Source: CAZWCX01 sp964632945
GTDB taxonomy: Bacteria > Planctomycetota > MHYJ01 > WSZJ01 > CAZWCX01
Assembly (NCBI GenBank): GCA_964632945.1
Contig: CAZWCX010000156.1
Span: 1 to 14,077 of the forward strand
Reading direction: 5' to 3'
Length of the DNA stretch: 14,077 nt
Part shown: piece after piece, positions 7,515 through 14,022 of the stretch
Layout: every line of letters starts with the position of its first letter
Numbering within the stretch: the stretch's first letter is position 1
Program-made: the position numbers and the translations under genes
Notes under the pieces: generated by a model
Databases searched by the model: none
What the model saw: the letters and a program-made list of their open reading frames with translations, nothing else
What the model was told of the DNA's origin: nothing

Positions 7515-9050
7515 TCAGTCCATGAACGGCTTGAGGATCTTGTCGACCTCGGCGCGGGCCTTGAGCCCGAGCCGTCCCACCTGGGTGGCCAGAGCGATCG
7601 CCTTCTGCTTCTTCTGGTTGCGGATGAGCTCCCACTCGATGGTCTTGCCGACGTCCTCGGTCAGGTGCTCGAGCGCCTGCTTGGTGTCCAGTTTCGAGTT
7701 GATCCGCTTGAGCTCGTCGATGACGTCGTCGGGCTTCTTCCCCCCCTTCTCGACCTTGTAGATCACCACGGTCCAGCAGGGACGCACCTCGAGCAGTTGA
7801 TTCCGGAGCTCTTTTGCGGCCGAGTCGTTCGGGGAAAAGGTGATCCACCGGCCCCGGCGCGCTTCGAGGAGCAGGTGCTTGTGCCGGAGCGGGGAATCGT
7901 TCTGGAGTCGGGTGCATTCGTTACAGGGGTCGTGGATCACCCACTTGATCCCGCCGAGGTGGCGGACCTTCCACAGCCGCCCGTTCGGCGCCTTGACCGG
8001 GACGCCGAGCTTGTGCGCGAGTTCCTGCGCGATGCCGTCCGGCCGCTCCCCGGTGTTGCACGAGATCAGGCGCACGCCCTTGCCGAGCTGTTTGTGGGCC
8101 GTCTTCCACTGCTTGAGGGTCTGCTCGCCGACTTCCCGGTTCAGGATGTCGAACATGGCGTCGGCATCGACGGCATGCTCGTGCTGCTCGACCCAGATCC
8201 TGGTCGCGCTTCCGTGGGCGACCACGTCGATCCACCCCGATGCGCGCGGCATTTTCTTGGCCTCTTCGAACAGGTCGCTGCTGGTGAAGCGCGGTGGGCG
8301 CCAGTATTCGATGTACTTGAGCGCCTCCTCCTTGCGGTCCTCGCAACAGAGCCGGCAGAGGTTGGAGTCCTCCCCCTTGAGCAACTCCACGATCGCCTCG
8401 CTCTCCCGCACGCGGTCGAGCGCGTTGTCGAGCATGTCCGCGGTCTGGGCCACCACGGTGTCGATGGCCTCGTCCACCGCCTCGAAGCCCTTTCCGGCGG
8501 CGAATCGGGCGGCCTCCGCGAGGATCCGCTTGCACTCCTCGACCTGCCGAGCGCGCTTGTCGACCTCCGTCGCCGCGCCCCGGGCGAACGACGCGAACTG
8601 AGGTTTGACCTGGTTGGAGACTTTTCCGCACGTCGCCTCGACGAGCCGCTTCAGGTTGGCCGGCGCCCACTCGGTATCCATCTCTTCCAGGGAGCTGTTG
8701 GCCTTGCGCGCCTCCTTCAACCCTTCGTCCAGCTTGTCGAGGGCGGGCTTCAGTTCGCGCAGCGCCTCCCGGAAGTCAGCGATCCAGGCCCGGTCCGCCG
8801 TGCCGGCGCCGGCCTTTCGGGCCTCGTCGTCCGCCGCGTCGAGCGCGGCTTCCACTTTCTTGGTGCTGCCGGAGATGGCCGAGGACTCGGCGACCAGGAT
8901 GTCGGGCACGAGCTCGCCGTTGAGGATGCGCACGACGTCGTTCCGGGCCTTGTCCGAGTTCCATTCCGCGCGCGCGGGCGGCGGCACGGACGCGAGGAGG
9001 AGCGGGAGGCAGAGGGCCAGGGGCGACCAGCGTTTCGCGGCGGAGGTCAT
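7515..9050 (-). CDS. Secreted helical protein with caspase-fold-like His/Cys motif
   Basis: A 511-residue protein with a good signal peptide, 'KRW' then a Leu/Pro-rich core, cut after 'PPPARA' near residue 28. The ATG at 9050 follows GGGAG by 6 nt; a TTG five codons upstream has no ribosome site. Residues 30-225 are charged and helical, followed by a Cys cluster 'LCRLCC' (231-236). From about 270 the fold changes: 'GWIDVVAHGS' (272-281) ends a hydrophobic strand with His279-Gly280, and 'VRLISCNTG' (326-334) ends the next with Ser330-Cys331, followed by 'AQELAHKLGVPVKAPNGRLW' (341-360). A His-Gly after one strand and a small residue-Cys after the next is the dyad layout of clan CD peptidases and CHAT domains. 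I infer a caspase-like peptidase or an inactive relative. 'DPCNEC' (374-379) follows, then a helical tail. It is convergent with the HNH-like gene. Confidence 0.8.
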   Translation of the reverse strand: MTSAAKRWSPLALCLPLLLASVPPPARAEWNSDKARNDVVRILNGELVPDILVAESSAISGSTKKVEAALDAADDEARKAGAGTADRAWIADFREALRELKPALDKLDEGLKEARKANSSLEEMDTEWAPANLKRLVEATCGKVSNQVKPQFASFARGAATEVDKRARQVEECKRILAEAARFAAGKGFEAVDEAIDTVVAQTADMLDNALDRVRESEAIVELLKGEDSNLCRLCCEDRKEEALKYIEYWRPPRFTSSDLFEEAKKMPRASGWIDVVAHGSATRIWVEQHEHAVDADAMFDILNREVGEQTLKQWKTAHKQLGKGVRLISCNTGERPDGIAQELAHKLGVPVKAPNGRLWKVRHLGGIKWVIHDPCNECTRLQNDSPLRHKHLLLEARRGRWITFSPNDSAAKELRNQLLEVRPCWTVVIYKVEKGGKKPDDVIDELKRINSKLDTKQALEHLTEDVGKTIEWELIRNQKKQKAIALATQVGRLGLKARAEVDKILKPFMD

Positions 9051-9160
9051 GGGCGGCTCCCACAAGGGGTCGGGTCCGGTGCGGCCGAAGGCTACCGCTG
9101 CGGAGGCATTCGAGGAAGCGACCCGCCGGGTCGCCGGCCTCCGGGAGCGGACCGGGGATC

Positions 9161-9189
9161 AGAGTACCGCCCATGCCCTATCTCGACAA
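9161..9189 (-). promoter_or_regulatory. Candidate promoter of the caspase-like gene
   Basis: On the minus strand TTGTCG (9189-9184) is followed after 17 nt by TACTCT (9166-9161). The boxes match the sigma70 consensus at four and three of six positions, with ideal spacing. The leader to the ATG at 9050 would be about 105 nt. Confidence 0.3.
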
Positions 9190-9266
9190 GTCCGAGATGG
9201 CGGCGGACGCGGAGGGCAGGGTGCGAGGTCGGCGGCCGATCGGCGGCGGGAGGAAGAGAGTTTGTG

Positions 9267-9291
9267 GGAACTCGGGCGTTCCTTCGGCGTC
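9267..9291 (+). promoter_or_regulatory. Candidate ECF-type promoter GGAAC-N16-CGTC
   Basis: GGAAC (9267-9271) is followed by 16 nt and CGTC (9288-9291). This is the classic two-box layout of many ECF sigma promoters. Transcription would start near 9298, about 36 nt before the ATG at 9334. The boxes are short, so a chance match is possible; the placement is what makes it credible. Confidence 0.35.
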
Positions 9292-9333
9292 GAATGGCGA
9301 CCGAGCGATGACGGTTCTGTAGGAGCCCGCCCC

Positions 9334-9888
9334 ATGCGAGTGAAGCTGACGGTCCTCGAAGACGTGCGCATCGCGTCGCCCTGCTCCGCGTCGTGGGACG
9401 CGATGAAAGGGGACGACCGGGTGCGGTTCTGCGGGGCATGCGAGAAGAACGTCTACAATCTCTCCGGGATGACGCGCCCGGAGGCGATGCAGTTCTTGCG
9501 GACGCACGAGGGGCATCTCTGCCTGCGATTCTACCAACGCGCGGACGGGACGATTCTGACGCAGGACTGCCCGGTCGGACTTCAAGCCGTGAAGCGGCGC
9601 CTGGCCTGGCTGGCGGCCTGCGTCGCGACCGGGGTCCTGATGGTCTGGAATCATTTCCGTGGCGCGGAGTTCCCCCGGTTGCCCGAGTCCGGGCTGAGGA
9701 CATGGAGCGGGCACGCGGATTTGGACCGCGTGAAGCACTGGGAGCGCGACTCGGTGTGTCCCGTCATGGAGCCGGAGGTCCAGAACCGGGACGCCGAGAA
9801 GGAAAGACTCCGCACCGCGCCGCCGGAGGACGGCAAGGTCATGATGGGCGGCGCCCCCGCGTTCCACATCCAGGAGGGCGCGGAGTGA
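9334..9888 (+). CDS. Cys-rich single-pass membrane protein ('FCxxC...YNLS' family)
   Basis: A 184-residue protein of unknown function. The ATG at 9334 follows AGGAG by about 8 nt; the frame is open far upstream, but this is the first codon with a ribosome site ahead of the conserved part. The N-terminal domain has 'PCSASWDAM' (Cys17), 'RFCGACEKNVYNLSGMT' (Cys33, Cys36), 'LCLRFYQRADGT' (Cys63) and 'DCP' (Cys79). I recall this pattern from a small conserved family in Planctomycetota, Myxococcota and relatives; the Cys set suggests zinc binding or a redox role. A TM helix spans about 87-106, followed by a hydrophilic tail of ~78 residues ending near 'VMMGGAPAF'. Its last codons overlap the next gene by four bases (GTGA), so the two are coupled and may form one complex. 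Confidence 0.83.
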   Translation: MRVKLTVLEDVRIASPCSASWDAMKGDDRVRFCGACEKNVYNLSGMTRPEAMQFLRTHEGHLCLRFYQRADGTILTQDCPVGLQAVKRRLAWLAACVATGVLMVWNHFRGAEFPRLPESGLRTWSGHADLDRVKHWERDSVCPVMEPEVQNRDAEKERLRTAPPEDGKVMMGGAPAFHIQEGAE

Positions 9889-10229
9889 ATCTGCTGCTGG
9901 CTCTGGGCCTGGGAAGTCTCCTCGTCCTCTGGGGCCTGATCGATCCTCTGCTTCGAAGGGGCGAACTTCCGTTTGTCCGGCCGCCGGGGCCGCGGACGGT
10001 TCCCGCCGAGCCCCCGATCCTCTCGGCCCTCGCGCCGACGCGCGTGGAAGGCCTGGAGCTGGGCGCGCTGCGGCATCGTTCGGCGGTGACCTGCAAGGTC
10101 TGCGGCGAAGGGATCGGGCTCGATCGCGTGCGTTGCGCGGAGTGCCATGCGCCGCACCATGCGGATTGCTGGGCGTACGCCGGCTCGTGCGCGATCTTCG
10201 GGTGCCGGTCCCGCCGGGCGTCGGCGTGA
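9885..10229 (+). CDS. Small membrane protein with prokaryotic RING-like zinc finger
   Basis: A 114-residue protein starting with GTG inside the previous gene's stop (GTGA overlap), with AGGAGG about 8 nt upstream. An N-terminal TM helix spans residues 2-20, followed by a Pro-rich linker (about 28-55). The C-terminal finger reads Cys70-x2-Cys73, Cys84-x2-Cys87, His91-His92, Cys95, Cys102 and Cys107: 'CKVCG...RCAECHAPHHADCW...CAIFGC'. This is the pattern of the prokaryotic RING finger family, common in Planctomycetota, thought to bind two zinc ions and mediate protein contacts; ubiquitin-ligase activity should not be assumed. It is co-translated with the Cys-rich membrane protein. The longer open frame to the left is a shadow of that gene. 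Confidence 0.82.
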   Translation: MNLLLALGLGSLLVLWGLIDPLLRRGELPFVRPPGPRTVPAEPPILSALAPTRVEGLELGALRHRSAVTCKVCGEGIGLDRVRCAECHAPHHADCWAYAGSCAIFGCRSRRASA

Positions 10230-10238
10230 CGCGCGCAT

Positions 10239-10252
10239 CGGCCGGGCGGCCG
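10239..10252. terminator. Short hairpin between convergent genes
   Basis: CGGCC-GGGC-GGCCG forms a 5-bp GC hairpin in the 32-bp gap between two convergent genes. There is no T-tract. It may slow or stop transcription from both sides, but the evidence is weak. Confidence 0.2.
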
Positions 10253-10261
10253 GAACGCGGC

Positions 10262-11149
10262 TCAGCCGCCGAACACGCCCAGGTCCTTGAGCGACAGCAG
10301 GAACAGCAGCATCGCGAACCACAGAAAAAAGATCCCGAGGAGGAGCTTTGCGGTCGGGGCGTGATCGCGCGCCCATCGGCCCAGGCGTTGCGAGGCGATG
10401 CCGGCGTAGGCGACGGCGAACACGGCGAGCAGGGGAGCGATGAAGGCGAGGTTGTAGAGGGTCAGGTATCCGGCGGCGCGCCAGCGCAGGGAAGCCTCGG
10501 GGAGGGCGGGTTCCTTGAGGAGGAGGGCGAGGGTGGGGAAGACCGCCTGGCCGGAGCAGACGAATTCGAACAGGGAGACCCCGAAGCCGAGCGCGAACGC
10601 GCCGGCGAACAGGCGGGCGCCCCCGAGGCGCCGGCGGACGAGGGCGTGGATCCGTTCCTGGAAGGATGCCGGCAGGCGCACGAGCGTGTCTTTTCCCGCG
10701 CCGCCGGCCGCCAGGATGCGGGCGTCCCGCAGGGCGAGGACCCCGAGCGTGGCCGCGAGGGCTGCGGCGCCCCAGGAGACGGCGGTGCTCACCCAGGCGT
10801 ACCAGGAGAGCCGCAGCAGCGCCTCGAACAGACCCAGCGTGATGGCGAGGTAGGCGAGAAACACGGCGGCGGCGTAGCTCATCCCGGCGAGGAAGACGTC
10901 GCGGCGGGGGCGGCCGGCGTGGGTCATGAACGACACCAGGAAGACGGCGACGCTCATGGCGCAGGGGTTGATTCCGTCGAGGAGCCCGGCGACGGCCACG
11001 CGCGCGAGGGTGTAGGACTCGAAGAGCGCGATCTTGTCGCGCAGGGCGCCGTCCGGGACCGGATCCGCCGCGGCGGCCGATGCGGCGAGGAGGAGCGCCA
11101 TCGCGAGGCCCGGGGTGAAGGGCGCAGGGCGCGGCGCGGGGGACGGCAC
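10262..11149 (-). CDS. DsbD/CcdA-like membrane thiol-disulfide electron carrier
   Basis: A 295-residue polytopic membrane protein. The GTG at 11149 follows AGGGGG and lies 8 bp after the stop of the cyclase gene; the in-frame ATG at 11101 has no ribosome site and would cut into the leader segment. An N-terminal signal-like segment (about 14-28) is followed by about six TM helices. Two membrane cysteines stand in the places expected for the redox pair of DsbD-beta/CcdA: Cys63 in 'GINPCAMSVAVFLVSF' and Cys198 in 'FEFVCSGQAVFP'. Such proteins carry electrons from cytoplasmic thioredoxin to extracytoplasmic thiol proteins, for cytochrome c maturation or disulfide repair. A loop of ~40 residues (about 141-180) lies between the two three-helix halves. 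Pairing with a signalling cyclase is unusual; the many Cys-rich exported or membrane proteins in this window are possible clients, which is speculation. Confidence 0.85.
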   Translation of the reverse strand: MPSPAPRPAPFTPGLAMALLLAASAAAADPVPDGALRDKIALFESYTLARVAVAGLLDGINPCAMSVAVFLVSFMTHAGRPRRDVFLAGMSYAAAVFLAYLAITLGLFEALLRLSWYAWVSTAVSWGAAALAATLGVLALRDARILAAGGAGKDTLVRLPASFQERIHALVRRRLGGARLFAGAFALGFGVSLFEFVCSGQAVFPTLALLLKEPALPEASLRWRAAGYLTLYNLAFIAPLLAVFAVAYAGIASQRLGRWARDHAPTAKLLLGIFFLWFAMLLFLLSLKDLGVFGG

Positions 11150-11157
11150 ACGGCCCC

Positions 11158-12798
11158 CTACTGCCAGTGCAGCAGGTAGACGTTCTGTTCCTTCTCCTTG
11201 CCCTTCAATTGGGCGGCGCCGAGCTTCTCGACTTTGAGTTCTTCCTTCACATACCCGAAGGTGGCCTCGCCCACCACGATCTGGCCGCCCTTCGCGTACT
11301 TTTCGAGACGCGCGGCGACGTTGACGATGTCGCCGAGGACGGCGTACTCCATGCGGTTGCTCGGGCCGATGTTGCCGACCACCGAAGTCCCGGTATTGAT
11401 GCCGATCTTGATCTCGTACTTGAACGGCGAGGTCGTCTGGGTGCGGCGGTGCTCGGCCATCATCTTCGCCGCCGCGCGACAGGCGCGGGAGGCGTGGTCC
11501 GGGTACTCCTTGGGCGCGCCGAAGACGGCCAGGATGCCGTCCCCGATGAATTTGTTCACGCTGCCCTGGTAGTCGAACACCACCTTCGTCATGGTCTCGA
11601 AGTACCCGGTGAGCAGGTCGGCCACCTCGCGCGGACTATGCTGCTCCGAGTGCTGGGTGAACGAGACGATGTCGATGAAGAGGACCGTGACCTCCTTCTC
11701 GGACACGTCGCGCGTGATCGCCTTGTTCTCCTTCAGGATCAGGTCGACCACGTCCGGGGAGTGGTAGCGCGACAGGTTCGCGCGCACGATCAGCTCGTGC
11801 TGGAGGTCCTCGTAGAGCTGCTCCTGCTTGATGCGCATGGCGATCGGGCGCGCCAGCGCCGTCAGGATGTCGAGGTCGCCCTCCTGGAAGGCGTGCGCCT
11901 TGAGCAGGTTGTCGACGTAGATCACGCCGAACACCTCGCGCTTCTCCCACAGGGGCACGCACAGCGCCGAGCGGATGTTGTACTGGATGATGCTCATGCC
12001 CGCCTGGAATCGCGGGTCGTACTTGGCGTCGTTGGTGATGATCGACACCTTTTCCTCGAGCGCCTTGTGGGCGATCGAGCGCGACACCTTCACGTCGTCC
12101 ACCGCGATCTTGCCCTGCGTCCGGTGGCGGGCCACGCGCGGAACCATCTCCTTGCTGCCCTTGGGCAGGGCCAGGATCACGCCGCGCTCGGCGTTGATGA
12201 TCTCGAGAATCGCCTTCATGGCCTCGTCGAGCGCCCGGTCGAGCGTGCTCGCCGGGTCCATCACGACCTGTTGCATGTTGTACAACAGCGCGATGTGCTC
12301 GCGTTCCTTGTCCCCCTTGGTCGCCTCGACCCCTTCCTTGGTGATGTTCACCCAGTTGACGCCTTGCGCGATCGATTCGCGCGCGTCCATCTGCAGGAGC
12401 CGCGGCAGCTGCGTCACCGGCTTGATGATCTCGCTGCCGCCGTACATGGAGGCGATCAGCTCTTCGTCGCTCTTCGGTTGGGTCGCCTGCGGCAGGTCGG
12501 TCGGAACCGAATCGTCGCCGAACACGAGCACCGTCTCGCCGATCAGGATCTCATCCCCGTTCTCCAGCACCTTCACGTCCACCTTCTTGTTGTTGACGTA
12601 GGTGCCGTTGGAGGAGCCGAGATCGTAGAGCGTGTACTTGTTGCCGCGCTTGATGAACTCGGTGTGACGCCGGGACACCAGGGTGTCGCGCAGCTCGATG
12701 TCGTTGTCCGGCATGCGGCCGACGGTGTAGGAGTCCTTCTCGAGCAGAATCTCCTTCACCACCTGGGTCCCGACTTTCATGGTGAGACGCGGGGGCAA
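11158..12798 (-). CDS. FHA-GAF-class III adenylate/guanylate cyclase
   Basis: A 546-residue cytoplasmic signalling enzyme. The TTG at 12798 is preferred because GGGGAGGAG lies 7 nt upstream and the first FHA strand ('RLTMKVG') is kept; alternatives are ATG 12780, with no ribosome site, and TTG 12816. The FHA domain (about 5-100) has 'YTVGR' (Arg28), 'SRRH' (42-45) and 'SSNGTYVN' (62-69), the residues that read phosphothreonine. A GAF domain follows (about 184-324), then the class III cyclase (about 370-520): 'LFIDIVSFT' with metal Asp376, 'NKFIGDGILAVFG' with Lys416 and metal Asp420, and 'VNVAARLE' with Asn493 and Arg497. The catalytic set is thus complete, but the second substrate-choosing position ('EYAVLGD') is Ala, so ATP versus GTP is open. 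It is co-transcribed with the DsbD-like gene downstream. Confidence 0.93.
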   Translation of the reverse strand: MPPRLTMKVGTQVVKEILLEKDSYTVGRMPDNDIELRDTLVSRRHTEFIKRGNKYTLYDLGSSNGTYVNNKKVDVKVLENGDEILIGETVLVFGDDSVPTDLPQATQPKSDEELIASMYGGSEIIKPVTQLPRLLQMDARESIAQGVNWVNITKEGVEATKGDKEREHIALLYNMQQVVMDPASTLDRALDEAMKAILEIINAERGVILALPKGSKEMVPRVARHRTQGKIAVDDVKVSRSIAHKALEEKVSIITNDAKYDPRFQAGMSIIQYNIRSALCVPLWEKREVFGVIYVDNLLKAHAFQEGDLDILTALARPIAMRIKQEQLYEDLQHELIVRANLSRYHSPDVVDLILKENKAITRDVSEKEVTVLFIDIVSFTQHSEQHSPREVADLLTGYFETMTKVVFDYQGSVNKFIGDGILAVFGAPKEYPDHASRACRAAAKMMAEHRRTQTTSPFKYEIKIGINTGTSVVGNIGPSNRMEYAVLGDIVNVAARLEKYAKGGQIVVGEATFGYVKEELKVEKLGAAQLKGKEKEQNVYLLHWQ

Positions 12799-13110
12799 GA
12801 CCGGACTCCTCCCCAAGAGGGGCGCACCAGGGCGGACTCAAGCAGACGGTTGGGGGCTCGGGTTGCAGGCGACTCGAGAGGCTGCTACAACCATCAACCG
12901 CTACAGGAGATACCGCAGGTGGGAATGAAAGCAAATGCGCCCCTCTTTGTCAAGGTCGGCGCAGAGAGGTTTCCGGGGCCCCCGGGAGCGGGCGCGCGCG
13001 ACGGGCGCGGATCGCCGGTCGGGCGAGCGGCCCGGGCGGCGGCGAGGGACACCGCAAGCGGGCGGCGGTGAGCGGGGGGGATCGCGCCGGGGACAGGGAG
13101 ACCGGCTGGC
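12799..13110. other. Intergenic gap upstream of the cyclase gene
   Basis: This 312-bp gap holds no credible gene. It contains the leader and promoter of the cyclase gene (promoter listed separately) and, closer to the zinc-ribbon gene, a 6-bp hairpin CACCGC/GCGGTG (13050-13070) with a 9-nt loop but no T-tract. The part from about 12960 to 13110 is extremely GC-rich, and I recognise nothing else in it. Confidence 0.5.
12925..12953 (-). promoter_or_regulatory. Sigma70-type promoter of the cyclase operon
   Basis: On the minus strand TTGACA (12953-12948), a perfect -35 box, is followed after 17 nt by TTTCAT (12930-12925), which matches the -10 consensus at four of six positions. Transcription would start near 12918 and leave a leader of about 120 nt, long enough for regulation, though no known riboswitch was recognised. 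Confidence 0.6.
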
Positions 13111-13281
13111 TCACCCGATGATGGCGAGGATCTTGCTGCAATACGGGCAATAGTAGATTTTTTCGAACTTGCCTCCCGTCGAGGGGGTGGTTCGTTTCTC
13201 CGTGAGGACGTTGTCGAACACCACGACCTTGTTGCAGTACGGACAGCGGGGGAGGGTGGCTTTCTTCGTGGTGGGATCCAA
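13111..13281 (-). CDS. Small CPYC zinc-ribbon protein
   Basis: A 56-residue protein with two CPYC knuckles, Cys13/Cys16 and Cys45/Cys48, separated by 28 residues: a zinc ribbon. The last residues are hydrophobic ('ILAIIG'). There is no ATG in the frame. The TTG at 13281 has GGAGGAG 7 nt upstream and is the start; a TTG at 13356 is excluded because it is the -35 box of the gene's own promoter. Zinc ribbons of this size bind nucleic acid or proteins; the partner is unknown. It reads leftward from a promoter 12 bp away from that of the divergent membrane-protein gene, so the two may share regulation. Confidence 0.8.
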   Translation of the reverse strand: MDPTTKKATLPRCPYCNKVVVFDNVLTEKRTTPSTGGKFEKIYYCPYCSKILAIIG

Positions 13282-13327
13282 GGAAGGGCTCCTCCGGCGG
13301 GGTCGTGGTGAGTTCCGGCACAGAAAG

Positions 13328-13356
13328 GTTTTAGCACTGACAGGTTCCGCCGTCAA
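13328..13356 (-). promoter_or_regulatory. Sigma70-type promoter of the zinc-ribbon gene
   Basis: On the minus strand TTGACG (13356-13351) is followed after exactly 17 nt by TAAAAC (13333-13328), five and four of six consensus matches. Transcription would start near 13321, about 40 nt before the TTG start codon. It lies back to back with the promoter at 13369-13396. Confidence 0.65.
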
Positions 13357-13368
13357 GGTGCCTTTTGT

Positions 13369-13396
13369 TTGACCCTCGGACCCTCCGGACTAGAAT
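13369..13396 (+). promoter_or_regulatory. Sigma70-type promoter of the 111-residue membrane protein
   Basis: TTGACC (13369-13374) and TAGAAT (13391-13396) each match consensus at five of six positions and are 16 nt apart in locally AT-richer sequence. Transcription would start near 13403, with a leader of about 73 nt to the GTG at 13476. Confidence 0.7.
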
Positions 13397-13475
13397 TAAC
13401 CCTGACGGTACCGGATGAAGGCGGTCCCTTGGGCACGCCCCGATGCCGAGCGCGCCCCTGCAAGGAGTGGAGCCT

Positions 13476-13811
13476 GTGAACGAGACGGCCGGCACGAACC
13501 CGTCCGCTGCCACCGGCACGGATCTTGGTCTGAATCCCTTCTTCTCCCGCCTGTCCATCGGGTTGGCGATCCCGTTCGCCCTGTGGAATGGCATGTTCGC
13601 CTTTGTGGCGCATGCGTTGCCGAATCCCCTCACCTACGGAACCGTCCTTTTCGGCCAGATCTCCAGTTTCCTTGGGACCTTGCTGATTCTGTCCCTCGGG
13701 CTGGCGGCGTTCCACCGCACCCAGTCCAAGTTCTACAAGATCGGGGGCGGATTCCTCATTGCCGGGGGATTGGGGATGCTGCTCATGGTCTGCATGACCC
13801 TCGTCGAGTAG
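13476..13811 (+). CDS. Small three-TM membrane protein, unknown function
   Basis: A 111-residue protein. The GTG at 13476 is chosen because AAGGAG lies 8 nt upstream; an in-frame ATG at 13443 has no ribosome site. After a polar N-terminus of ~20 residues come three hydrophobic segments at about 26-47, 57-78 and 89-109, separated by short loops ('HALPNPLTYG' and 'HRTQSKFYK'). The basic residues in the second loop suggest that this loop is cytoplasmic. I do not recognise the family. It is a single-gene transcript with its own strong promoter and a strong terminator, pointing to a stand-alone, probably well-expressed protein. Confidence 0.78.
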   Translation: MNETAGTNPSAATGTDLGLNPFFSRLSIGLAIPFALWNGMFAFVAHALPNPLTYGTVLFGQISSFLGTLLILSLGLAAFHRTQSKFYKIGGGFLIAGGLGMLLMVCMTLVE

Positions 13812-13835
13812 CCGACCCTCGGGAGTGAGCCCCAC

Positions 13836-13877
13836 GCGGCCCGGGTCTTCGAGCGGAACCCGGGCCGCGGGCTTTTT
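13836..13877 (+). terminator. Rho-independent terminator
   Basis: A perfect 11-bp stem, GCGGCCCGGGT (13836-13846) with ACCCGGGCCGC (13858-13868), has an 11-nt loop and is followed by GGGC and five T's (13873-13877). It lies 25 nt after the stop codon of the three-TM protein gene and is the clearest terminator in the window. Confidence 0.9.
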
Positions 13878-14022
13878 CGGAAGTGGGGGGAGGCTGCGCG
13901 GGAATCTGCGCGCCGGTGGGGGGAAATCAGGAGGCCTGCCCCGGTTCAAAGGTTGCCCAAAGGGTGCGACTCGTCGGCTTCGCGGCGTGAGGGGAGGAAG
14001 TGGCCGGATCGGTCGCTCCGGA

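Larger units (their letters stand above)
9051..9333. other. Divergent intergenic region, no gene seen
   Basis: This 283-bp region separates the leftward secreted His/Cys protein from the rightward Cys-rich membrane protein. The frames that cross it are extensions of neighbouring reading frames without ribosome sites. It carries one candidate promoter in each direction, listed separately, and no clear hairpin-plus-T terminator. Confidence 0.45.

Noticed and set aside
5848..9050. A classical toxin-immunity pair
   Set aside because: Both convergent proteins are large and exported with toxin-like C-termini; neither looks like a small immunity protein, and none is found in the gap between them.
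7665..9311. A 548-codon open frame on the plus strand
   Set aside because: It is antisense to the secreted caspase-like gene, which has a signal peptide, ribosome site and motifs; the plus-strand frame has none.
11167..13071. A 634-codon open frame on the plus strand, the longest in the window
   Set aside because: It is the antisense of the FHA-GAF-cyclase gene, whose domains are unmistakable. The composition (His/Asp/Val/Leu/Arg) is that of a mirror frame.
13111..13356. An 81-residue version of the zinc-ribbon protein starting at TTG 13356
   Set aside because: That TTG is the first part of the -35 box TTGACG, so transcription starts downstream of it; TTG 13281 has the ribosome site.
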